From JBKBKN01 sp046294625 (GTDB lineage: Bacteria > Bacteroidota > Bacteroidia > M30B66): a stretch of 64,000 nt of DNA. Location: contig JBKBKN010000011.1 in NCBI GenBank assembly GCA_046294625.1, forward strand, positions 41,080 to 105,079. Reading direction: 5' to 3'. Positions 35,345-43,489 of this stretch are shown here, in pieces (the stretch's first letter is position 1; the number at the start of each line of letters is the position of its first letter). Under the pieces are notes generated by a model. The model saw only the letters and a program-made list of their open reading frames with translations. It was not told where the DNA came from and did no database searches. A program made the position numbers and the translations under genes.

Positions 35345-36652
35345 TCAGTGCTTTTTCACAGGTGTTATAATGGCATACCTTTTAGTATGTGCTTCTGGAA
35401 CAAATCGCCTGTCAATCCTATAATTGACCACCCAAGCGATCTCATTTCCTATGCAGAGCAGGAGTTGTTTTTCTTTCTCTTCGCGACTCAATTTTTTTTC
35501 GGTGAAGTAGTCACTAAGTTTTTTTTTACCTGTCATCCCAAGTGGGTAAAATACATCACCTTTTTTCCAAGTTCTGAGCAGAATTTGATCGGTGATTTTA
35601 TCCGCATCTAATATACAAACATCATTATTATCAACTATTTGCAAATCTGGAAGTTGTTCTTCGATAGTGATGTTAAAATGATTTTCGGGCTTTAGATATC
35701 GAGTGTCAAATTGAGTATATTCTGGGGTGATTTCGAGTTTATCACGGTTGATGATGATGCTATTTTTACCAGCATTGAACACCGCACCTGTATTGCTTGT
35801 AAGATTTCTGTAAATATCGTTCGAAACGGCCGATACAATGCCAAATTCACTCAAAATTTCTTTAAAAATCGTTCTACCGGCCGGATTTGATAAAATAGCA
35901 TTTTTATTGATGATCACCTTATCTTTTGTTGTCTGCACTTGGACTTTTTTAAACTGCAGAATAGACTCATTTAACAAATATTCGGCATCTTTCATGTATT
36001 TGAAAGTTTCCAACATTTTTTGGCTAAAAGCGGGGAAGTGTTTATGGATATGTGGTAGTACTTCGTTGCGGAGCAAATTGCGTTTGTAATAATTTTCAGC
36101 ATTGCTTGAGTCTAACCTGTAATTTATATGGTTTTTAAAGGCAAAATCGTAAATCAGACTCTTGCTGATATCTAACATTGGTCGAAACAGTTTCCCTTGC
36201 AATACAGGAATGCCGGTTAGTCCCTTAATGCCCGCTCCTCGTATAAGATTGAGGAAGAAAGTCTCAATATTATCATCTAAATGATGAGCTGTTAAGCAAT
36301 AGTCAATCTTGCAAATCTCTATTACCTCCTGAAAAAAAGCATATCGTGTCCTTCTGGCAGTCATTTGAGTGGATTCGTCTGATTGTGTTTCGTGCGCGAT
36401 ACTTATTTTCTTCTTGTGAAGAACTAACGCATTGGCATCGGCAAATGATTGTACAAACGCTTCATCGCCATCTGATTCAATACCCCTCAAACCAAAGTTA
36501 ACATGTACGAGTTGAATGTCTAAATTTAATGTAAGCATTGCATGACTCAGCACCATAGAGTCAGGACCGGCGCTGCAAGCAATCAGATATTTTTTCGATT
36601 GATAGTCCGGAATATACCGTTCAAACTGTTGTTTTATCTCATTCAGTATCAT
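35345..36652 (-). CDS. tilS: tRNA(Ile)-lysidine synthase
   Basis: A 435-residue N-type ATP pyrophosphatase that joins lysine to C34 of the AUA-reading tRNA(Ile), an essential step. The PP-loop is ACSAGPDSMVLSHAM (residues 25-39). The second position of the usual SGGxDS is alanine here, a small change. Further motifs are HVNFGLRG, ARRTRY and TAHHLDDNIETFFLNLIRGAGIKGLTG, and the C-terminal TilS domain (RTWKKGDVFYPLGMTGKKKLSDYF) is present. Its start overlaps the end of pabB by 14 bases, so the two are co-transcribed. Confidence 0.95.
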   Translation of the reverse strand: MILNEIKQQFERYIPDYQSKKYLIACSAGPDSMVLSHAMLTLNLDIQLVHVNFGLRGIESDGDEAFVQSFADANALVLHKKKISIAHETQSDESTQMTARRTRYAFFQEVIEICKIDYCLTAHHLDDNIETFFLNLIRGAGIKGLTGIPVLQGKLFRPMLDISKSLIYDFAFKNHINYRLDSSNAENYYKRNLLRNEVLPHIHKHFPAFSQKMLETFKYMKDAEYLLNESILQFKKVQVQTTKDKVIINKNAILSNPAGRTIFKEILSEFGIVSAVSNDIYRNLTSNTGAVFNAGKNSIIINRDKLEITPEYTQFDTRYLKPENHFNITIEEQLPDLQIVDNNDVCILDADKITDQILLRTWKKGDVFYPLGMTGKKKLSDYFTEKKLSREEKEKQLLLCIGNEIAWVVNYRIDRRFVPEAHTKRYAIITPVKKH

Positions 36653-37931
36653 ACACTATGGCATTGATGATAGCTTCTGCTTTGAGTAAGCATTCTTTAT
36701 ATTCTGCTTGTGCTTCTGCCAATGATGTGATCGCGCTTCCGGCTCCAATGTAGGCAGATTTCAAGTCTAAATTATACACCAAACTTCTGATAACCACATT
36801 CATATCGAAATCTCCACCGGGCCAAACATAACCAATACTTCCAGAGTAAAATCCGCGTTTGAAATCTTCAAATTCTTCGGCAAATTTCATAGCATTGATT
36901 TTTGGAGCTCCGGTCATAGAGCCCATTGGGAAGGTGGCATATAAAATATCACTGAAGGTTGCATCTTTCTTTAACTTAGCTTGGATGGTCGAAATCATTT
37001 GATGTACTTTTGCGAAGGAGTAAACCCCATAAAGCTCTTCAACAAATACACCAGCTTTTTGTGCTAATCTTGACAGATCGTTTCTGACCAAATCCACAAT
37101 CATTACATTTTCATTCCTTTCTTTTTCACTTTCTAGAAGCCCTTGTTTGGCGAGCTTATCTTCGACTTCGTAAATGTGTCTTTTAGCTGTTCCTTTGATG
37201 GGTTGTGATGTTAAAATATTTCCCTTCTTATGCAGAAATCTCTCCGGACTACTACAGATCACATGCATGTTTTCATGTTTAAAGTACGCACTGAACGGGG
37301 CTGGAGACTGTGCAGACAGGTTGCAATATGTTTGAATTGGGTTGATGGGTGTATTTTCTCGCTTAAAGCTGATGCAATAATTCATTTCATAAATGTCACC
37401 CCTTTGAATGTGGTCTTTTATTTTTTGAAAATGTTGCATATAAGAAGATTCGTCCATATGGGCAAATGGCTTGGCATCCTGTTTAGTTGGATATTCTTCA
37501 TATTTTAATTGGTCTAAGCTATCTTCTATTGTCAAAGTTACATCAACTCCTTTTTGCTTTAAAATATGCTGTTGGCCGTTTTTAGTAAAATAAACTATTA
37601 ATGGCTCAATTGCTATCAGGTAAGGGCATTGGCAAATATCGTTGTTGCTGGAAGTCAGCTGTTCAACGGCATTCTTTAGGTCGTAGGATAAAATGAAAAT
37701 GACAGGCAATTTGGCTTCATTTACAAATGCTTCGAGTTGTTCGAAAGCCATTTCAGGTGAATGAAGTACAAGTTTTCTATGAGCTCCAGCGGCGATTAAC
37801 TGGTTAAATCTGCTCCATTCATCATGATAGCCATGACTGTCCAGCATGACAAGTTCATCAAACTGCCCTGAGAGTTTCGTCAGAAAATCGTTAAGAGTCA
37901 AAATCGAATGAAGTTCTTTAAAATAGTGCAA
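36639..37931 (-). CDS. pabB: Aminodeoxychorismate synthase component I
   Basis: A 430-residue chorismate-binding enzyme. TSQPIKGTAKRH contains Lys246 in PIKGT; this lysine marks PabB-type enzymes, whereas anthranilate synthases have PIAGT. Other family motifs are ENVMIVDLVRNDLSR, MGSMTGAPKINAMKFAEEFE and RGFYSGSIGYVWPGGDFDMNVVIRS. It should convert chorismate and ammonia to 4-amino-4-deoxychorismate for folate synthesis. The glutaminase partner (pabA) is not in the window. The length is that of the stand-alone component. It is followed by tilS with a 14-base overlap. Confidence 0.9.
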   Translation of the reverse strand: MHYFKELHSILTLNDFLTKLSGQFDELVMLDSHGYHDEWSRFNQLIAAGAHRKLVLHSPEMAFEQLEAFVNEAKLPVIFILSYDLKNAVEQLTSSNNDICQCPYLIAIEPLIVYFTKNGQQHILKQKGVDVTLTIEDSLDQLKYEEYPTKQDAKPFAHMDESSYMQHFQKIKDHIQRGDIYEMNYCISFKRENTPINPIQTYCNLSAQSPAPFSAYFKHENMHVICSSPERFLHKKGNILTSQPIKGTAKRHIYEVEDKLAKQGLLESEKERNENVMIVDLVRNDLSRLAQKAGVFVEELYGVYSFAKVHQMISTIQAKLKKDATFSDILYATFPMGSMTGAPKINAMKFAEEFEDFKRGFYSGSIGYVWPGGDFDMNVVIRSLVYNLDLKSAYIGAGSAITSLAEAQAEYKECLLKAEAIINAIVYDTE

Positions 37932-37941
37932 CTATAATAAA

Positions 37942-37969
37942 AAAGCCGCTCTTTAGAGCGGCTTTCTTT
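37942..37969 (-). terminator. Intrinsic terminator after the glycan-locus secreted protein
   Basis: AAAGCCGCTCT (37942-37952) and AGAGCGGCTTT (37955-37965) are perfect 11-base arms with a minimal loop. On the minus strand the stem is followed by a T-rich run. It lies 22 bases after the stop at 37987 and just before the pabB start, so it separates the two transcripts. Confidence 0.85.
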
Positions 37970-37986
37970 AAGTCTTTCTGAAAGGA

Positions 37987-38733
37987 TTAATTTACAGTTA
38001 CTTTTCTGATGATGCTGTCGGTTCCATTATTGAGCTTAACGAAGTAGATACCAGCATTCAAACCTGCTAGACTCACTTGCTGAATGTTAGTACCAATACC
38101 TCTAAAGCCAATTTGCTCAAATACAACTCTTTGACCGATGGAATTGAAAATTTCAATATTGAAATTTCCTGATTTGATTACATCGTATTGTACATTTAAA
38201 ACATCCTGTGCAGGATTTGGGTAAATGTTAACTGAGTTTATAGATGCAACCTCTGCAACATTTAACAATAATGTACCACACTGATCCCAAGCCGCTGTAA
38301 ATACTCCATTTTGATTAGGGATTTCGATAGATCTGTTAAAACCGCCGAATCCATCATCAACTCCACATTCTGAAAGTGTAGAACCACCTTCATTAGCCCC
38401 CCAGTCACCGTTTACGAATTTTAGAAGCTGTATATTTCCTATTGAATTCTCTGGATAAGTAACTTCAATCGACCAAATATTGTTGCCTTGGTCGGTCATT
38501 CCTGAATTTTCGCTGATAGGCGCCCAGTTTTCGATGGCACCACCCGGGGCTACCCCGCTGTTATCAGCAAAGTTTCCTCCAACTCTAAATCCATTAGGCG
38601 CAACTATTTGCCCTCCTGCCAAATACTCCGTTACATCCACTCTGAAAGTAACGGTTACTTGAGCATTTAATTGAACGGCTGCTGCCATCAATAAAGCTCC
38701 TGCTAATGTGTAAAATCTGTTCATAGTTTTCAT
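37987..38733 (-). CDS. T9SS-exported protein with a possible starch-binding module
   Basis: A 248-residue protein. The signal peptide is at residues 1-25. Residues of about 26-155 form a beta-sandwich with VTVTFRVDVTEYL, NNIWSIEVTYPENS and NIQLLKFVNGDWGANEG, a pattern of the E-set/CBM20-like starch-binding folds attached to amylases. The last 80 residues are a T9SS type A domain (VNIYPNPAQDVLNVQY, FNIEIFNSIGQRVVF, LNAGIYFVKLNNG). Its position after GH13-SusC-SusD suggests a secreted alpha-glucan binder. An exact TAnnTTTG motif upstream suggests it can also be transcribed on its own. Binding is inferred from fold style and context. Confidence 0.75.
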   Translation of the reverse strand: MKTMNRFYTLAGALLMAAAVQLNAQVTVTFRVDVTEYLAGGQIVAPNGFRVGGNFADNSGVAPGGAIENWAPISENSGMTDQGNNIWSIEVTYPENSIGNIQLLKFVNGDWGANEGGSTLSECGVDDGFGGFNRSIEIPNQNGVFTAAWDQCGTLLLNVAEVASINSVNIYPNPAQDVLNVQYDVIKSGNFNIEIFNSIGQRVVFEQIGFRGIGTNIQQVSLAGLNAGIYFVKLNNGTDSIIRKVTVN

Positions 38734-38747
38734 GTTTTAGTTAATTG

Positions 38748-38755
38748 CAAATTTA
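38748..38755 (-). promoter_or_regulatory. Bacteroidota -7 motif for the T9SS glycan-locus protein
   Basis: The minus strand reads TAAATTTG, an exact TAnnTTTG match, 15 bases before the ATG at 38733, between it and the susD-like gene. Confidence 0.45.
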
Positions 38756-38805
38756 ATTTAATTTTAATATTCCACTCATATATTTTATTGATTGTATTTT
38801 CAACA

Positions 38806-40440
38806 CTAATATCCCGGATTTTGTTGAAGGTTTGGGTTAGCAGTCAGCTCTGTGGCAGGAATCGGATACAACAATCTGTAGTTGGGTATAGCTGCTCCGT
38901 TTTGCTGATCTCCTTTCCAAGTCCATAGGTAATCGTTTCCGGCAAATTTATTGAATCTTATCAAGTCCGTACGACGGTATCCTTCCCAGTAAAGCTCTCT
39001 GGCTCTTTCTGCTAAAATATCATCCAGAGTAAGATTGGAAAAATTGAAGTTGCTGTTTCCATAAGCTCTCTCTCTAAGGGCATTCACGAGTTGAAGCGCG
39101 GTCCCAAGATCGCCGCCCCCGCCTCTAAGATGAGCTTCAGCGTACATCAGGTGTACATCTGCCAAGCGGAAGAGAGGAAAATCTGTATCGGCGAAGCTAT
39201 TATTTGGGCCTGGAACATTGTTGGATGTGAGGTTTCTCCATTTTTTCACTATAAATCCTTGCGTAGGAGGCGAATTTGGAATTACAGTAATATCTGCAGT
39301 TCTCCCTGCTGTAATGAATTGGTAACGGCTATCAAGGGTAGAGTCTGTGAAATAATTGAGTAGTTCGCGTGTGGCAATAAGTCCTTGCCAGGCTTGCGTG
39401 CTGCCGGTGGTATCTAACAATATGGTACTTGGATAAGATGACCCCCAAGCTGTAAACTGTTGTGTGTTTTGATTGAAAGTGGTTGGAAAACCTGATGCAT
39501 TAATCAAAAATGTAGTTCCACCAAAACTTAAAGCACGGCTACCATCGCTTACCACAGGGAAAATTACTTCAGTAGAAGTGTGATTATCAGCTCTGAACAA
39601 GTCAGTGTAGCGAGTTTGTAAGGCGTATCCACCCTGACTAATCACGCGTTCGCAGTAAGTAATCACACGATCGTTTCTATTCTGATTGATAAATACCGGA
39701 GCGTTTAGGTACAATTTAGCTAAAAGCACTTGTACGCAAGCTCTGTTGGCTCTGCCATATTCCGAAAGGTTTCTGGGCAAGATTTTATTTTCAATGTCCA
39801 GAAGTTCTGATTCAATGAAATTGAATAACCCTGTTCTATTGAATTGTGTTGGGAAGTCGGTTCCCGGAAATCTCGATTCATCTGTTATGTCGGGAATGTT
39901 GCCAAAAATATCTAATGCATGAAAAAGACTCAAAGCTCTGAGAAATCTGGCCTCTTCACGATAAGCTAAAATTCGGTCAATATCAGCCGTGGAGAACCCT
40001 CTGGCTTCCAATCTATCGCGGCGGCTTTGATTGATAAATTCATTGCACATGGTGATTTGAAATAAGAATCTGAGGTACCCCCCTCTAATCCAGAGGTTGG
40101 TGGCGGTCCAGATCCCTTTATTGAGCTCCGGAATACCTTGGTCATTCCAGCGGCAGATCACTTCGTCTGTTGGTAATTCTTGAAGATTCCAGAACATGCG
40201 CACATACTGTGAGAATCCTTCATCGATTCCGCCTGGCAAATCAGAGTTTCCCGCAGGGCCTACTTGTCCTGTTACTGCCAAACCTGCGTAAAGTTTAGCT
40301 AAAACATGAATATAGTTTGCAGGGTCGTTGTATACCTGAAAGGATGAAAATTGATTGAAAGGCTCTCTATCCAGATCTTTCAAGCATGATGGGGCTAGAA
40401 GCACCACCGAAAAAACGATTGATAATATTTTAAATTTCAT
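38806..40440 (-). CDS. SusD/RagB family nutrient-binding outer-membrane lipoprotein
   Basis: A 544-residue surface lipoprotein (lipobox APSC, Cys19). The N-terminal region and the EEARFLRALSLFHALDIFGNIPDIT segment are hallmark SusD-family helices, as is the C-terminal RARELYWEGYRRTDLIRFNKF block with NPNLQQNPGY at the end. SusD proteins act as lids on SusC transporters and bind glycans at the surface. Paired with the SusC-like gene 12 bases upstream and the GH13 enzyme, it is probably for alpha-glucan (starch or maltodextrin). Substrate is inferred from context. Confidence 0.95.
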   Translation of the reverse strand: MKFKILSIVFSVVLLAPSCLKDLDREPFNQFSSFQVYNDPANYIHVLAKLYAGLAVTGQVGPAGNSDLPGGIDEGFSQYVRMFWNLQELPTDEVICRWNDQGIPELNKGIWTATNLWIRGGYLRFLFQITMCNEFINQSRRDRLEARGFSTADIDRILAYREEARFLRALSLFHALDIFGNIPDITDESRFPGTDFPTQFNRTGLFNFIESELLDIENKILPRNLSEYGRANRACVQVLLAKLYLNAPVFINQNRNDRVITYCERVISQGGYALQTRYTDLFRADNHTSTEVIFPVVSDGSRALSFGGTTFLINASGFPTTFNQNTQQFTAWGSSYPSTILLDTTGSTQAWQGLIATRELLNYFTDSTLDSRYQFITAGRTADITVIPNSPPTQGFIVKKWRNLTSNNVPGPNNSFADTDFPLFRLADVHLMYAEAHLRGGGGDLGTALQLVNALRERAYGNSNFNFSNLTLDDILAERARELYWEGYRRTDLIRFNKFAGNDYLWTWKGDQQNGAAIPNYRLLYPIPATELTANPNLQQNPGY

Positions 40441-40451
40441 AATGCTTTTGC

Positions 40452-43400
40452 TTATAGTTGAATGTTAGCTCCTATGGAAAATGTTCTTGGACGTGGATAA
40501 ATATTGTTGTCGATACCGCTGAATACTTCAGGGTCGATTCCGGAATAATTCGTAATAATGAACAAGTTTTGAATAGTGGCAAATAAACGAAGGTTAGCCT
40601 TGTCTTTAAACACACCACCAAAGTTGTAACCGAAATTTATGTTATCCATTCTGAAAAACGAAGCATTTTCAATCCAATAGTCAGATTTAATCGATTCACC
40701 GGTTTTGTTTACAAATCCTGTTTCTAATACACTTGCTGAACCATTGTTTATGGTTCCGATAGCAGATGCAAAGTGTTGAAGATTTCCAGTATTCGAAGCA
40801 AAATTATTATACACATAATTGCCAAGACTTAGTCGTCCGGAAATGGATGCAGTAAATCTTTTGTAGCTAATGCCGGTGTTGATACCAATTAGTGCTCTTG
40901 GAATTGGGTTGTTGAAATGATAGCGATCGCGGTCATTAATAATTCCATCTCCGTTTCTATCTACAAAGGCATCAAGCAATGTGTATGGATTTCCATCAGG
41001 ACCCAAAGCACCTACTTCAATTGGTCTTCCATTGGCATCGAAGCGTTGCTCATAAACAAAAAAGGAGTTAATCTGCTGCCCAATAGTGTTGATCTGAATA
41101 AAGTCACCTATAGAACCACCAATGCCGCCTACTTCGTTTCCTAAATCTGATGGATCGGGGAATCTGTCAAGTTTCAAAATGGTGTTTCTATTTGCTGTCA
41201 GGTTAAAGCCTAATTGCCATTCGAAGTTTTTCTTTACAATTGGCACAGTGTTTATCATGATTTCGATACCCTGATTTTCAATTTCTCCTACATTAGTCAA
41301 TACCCTTGTACCAAAATTGATTCCCGCCGGAATATTGATTTCTGCAATCAAGTCTGTAGTTTTTCTGTAGTATGCATCAATTGAAGCGGTTATTCTTCCT
41401 TCATAAAACCCAACATCAAAACCTGCATTCCATGTGGTGGTAGATTCCCAACGGAAATTAGGGTCATAAACATTCGGGCGAAGGGTGTAGAACCACTGAT
41501 TTCCAAATTGATAGCTTGCTGATGGCTCGCCTTGCTGATACAGCGCTAAGAAGTTAAAGTTAGAACCTACATCTTGCTGTCCGGTTACCCCATAACCAGC
41601 TCGAAATTTGAAGTCAGATAGGTTTTTGAAATCTTTGAAGAGTTTTTCTTCGCCGATTCTCCATGCAAATGCTGCAGATGGAAACAAACCCCAGCGTTGC
41701 TCGGGAGCAAAGCGAGACGATCCATCGTTGCGCAGTGTGAAGGTTAATAGATATTTTTGATTGAAGGTATAGTTTAATCTTCCATAGAAGGAGATCAACG
41801 TATTTTGTGCCTGAGAGAGTGGGAAAGTAGGAGCTTGTGTTCCTACAATCGTATCGCCAAGTCCGTCTAGGGTGCGGATATTAGGAGATTCAAAGTACCA
41901 ATCTTGATAAGAATACCCGGCTACGACATCGACCACACTTTTGATTTTTTCAAATTCTTTCTTGTAACCTAAATAGAATTCAAGAAGTTGGTTTCTTCTG
42001 TATTGCTCGTATTCACTAAACAAGCCTTTGTTTTGCAAGCTGTAAACAGCAGCAGCAGAGTCGGCCACGCGAACGGATCCGATTCCTTTAGAAATATCGT
42101 AACCAAGGTTTAAGTTGGCGCGGAGTTCCGGAAGGAAATGGAATTTATAATCGAATTGAGCATTTCCAATGTTTCTCCATACATTACTGATGTCTTCTCT
42201 TTGTCTGATCAAACCTACAGGATTTCTAACAGCTAAGTTGTTCGGTATAGGTCCTGATTCCCATTCAAAAAATCCGCCATATCGGTCGCTATCCACACGT
42301 ACCGGTTGTGTAGGATCGAAAATTGCAGCTGAACCTACAGCTCCCTGATCGGCAAAAAAGTGGCGAGAATTGGTAGTTTTCTGATTGATCTCCACTTTAA
42401 GATGATCATTGAAAAAGGTTGGACTTAAGTTAAGGTTCAATGTTCCACGTTTCATATTGTCCATGAGCAGGATACCGTTTTGCTCCAGAAAACCGGCCGA
42501 TAAGCGGTATGGAAGATTTTTAACACCGCCTGAAAACGTGAGGAGATTGTCAGAAGAAATCGCCGGACGGTAAATCTCTCGTTGCCAGTCTGTGTTTGCA
42601 TTTCCAAGAAGATTAGATGAAGCGGGAGCCTTATCCTGAATCAGCGACCTGATTTGGTCAGCAGTTAAAATGTCGGCGTATTTTGCAACAGTTGAGACTG
42701 AATTCACTGTATTAAACTCCACTCTAAATTTTCCTCCACCTTTTGCTTTTTTGGTGGTGATGATGATTACACCATTCGATGCACGCGAACCGTAAATGGC
42801 TGCTGCGGATGCATCTTTTAATACAGTAATGTTTTCAATGTCGTTTGGGTTGATCAAGCTCAGCGGGTTTGGCGAACCTGCGATGCCATCATTAGCCACC
42901 GGAACTCCATCGATTACAATTAGTGGGTCGTTGCTTGCATTCAATGATGCACCACCACGAATTCTAATTACACTGCCTGCTCCCGGGTTACCACCATTCG
43001 GTGTGATTTGAACACCGGCAACTTTACCCATGATCAGCTGATCGGGAGTATTCAAATTTCCTTCCAAAAAGTCTTTTGAAGAAATGGATACGATCGACCC
43101 TGTTAAGTCCTTTTTTTCTTGCGTGCCGTAACCAATTACTACAACCTCATTAAGTAAGTTCTCCTTTGGCCTTAGTTGCACATTGAGTCTTCTGGTTTCG
43201 CCATCTGCAATAGTTAGCGTTCTAGTTTGTGGCTCAAATCCTGTGAATGAAAATTCAAGTACAATGCGTCCCGGGCTTACTTTGAGCGAGTATTTTCCAT
43301 CAATATCGGCAGCAGTTCCGATAGTAGTCTCAGCAACTCTCACCGAAGCGCCAATTAAGGGCTGATTTTCATTGTCGATGATTGTTCCTGTTATAGTTTG

Positions 43401-43463
43401 CGACCATAAATGATTATTAACGCCAGTGGCAATTAATAGGGTAATCAATAAACGTTTAATCAT
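40452..43463 (-). CDS. SusC/RagA family TonB-linked outer-membrane transporter
   Basis: A 1003-residue outer-membrane receptor. After the signal peptide comes a carboxypeptidase-regulatory-like domain (TITGTIIDNENQPLIGASV), then the EVVVIGYGTQ segment leading into the plug (LIMGKVAGVQIT, RIRGGASLNASNDPLIVIDGVPV) and a 22-strand type barrel ending in SIGANIQL. It imports glycan fragments, powered by TonB/ExbBD, with the SusD-like lid. It sits 26 bases downstream of the GH13 gene. The length is that of a compact SusC. There is no anti-sigma-interacting N-terminal extension (STN domain), so trans-envelope signalling by this receptor is not expected. Confidence 0.95.
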   Translation of the reverse strand: MIKRLLITLLIATGVNNHLWSQTITGTIIDNENQPLIGASVRVAETTIGTAADIDGKYSLKVSPGRIVLEFSFTGFEPQTRTLTIADGETRRLNVQLRPKENLLNEVVVIGYGTQEKKDLTGSIVSISSKDFLEGNLNTPDQLIMGKVAGVQITPNGGNPGAGSVIRIRGGASLNASNDPLIVIDGVPVANDGIAGSPNPLSLINPNDIENITVLKDASAAAIYGSRASNGVIIITTKKAKGGGKFRVEFNTVNSVSTVAKYADILTADQIRSLIQDKAPASSNLLGNANTDWQREIYRPAISSDNLLTFSGGVKNLPYRLSAGFLEQNGILLMDNMKRGTLNLNLSPTFFNDHLKVEINQKTTNSRHFFADQGAVGSAAIFDPTQPVRVDSDRYGGFFEWESGPIPNNLAVRNPVGLIRQREDISNVWRNIGNAQFDYKFHFLPELRANLNLGYDISKGIGSVRVADSAAAVYSLQNKGLFSEYEQYRRNQLLEFYLGYKKEFEKIKSVVDVVAGYSYQDWYFESPNIRTLDGLGDTIVGTQAPTFPLSQAQNTLISFYGRLNYTFNQKYLLTFTLRNDGSSRFAPEQRWGLFPSAAFAWRIGEEKLFKDFKNLSDFKFRAGYGVTGQQDVGSNFNFLALYQQGEPSASYQFGNQWFYTLRPNVYDPNFRWESTTTWNAGFDVGFYEGRITASIDAYYRKTTDLIAEINIPAGINFGTRVLTNVGEIENQGIEIMINTVPIVKKNFEWQLGFNLTANRNTILKLDRFPDPSDLGNEVGGIGGSIGDFIQINTIGQQINSFFVYEQRFDANGRPIEVGALGPDGNPYTLLDAFVDRNGDGIINDRDRYHFNNPIPRALIGINTGISYKRFTASISGRLSLGNYVYNNFASNTGNLQHFASAIGTINNGSASVLETGFVNKTGESIKSDYWIENASFFRMDNINFGYNFGGVFKDKANLRLFATIQNLFIITNYSGIDPEVFSGIDNNIYPRPRTFSIGANIQL

Positions 43464-43489
43464 AGGTTTGTTATCGTGTGTTCTGTAAA

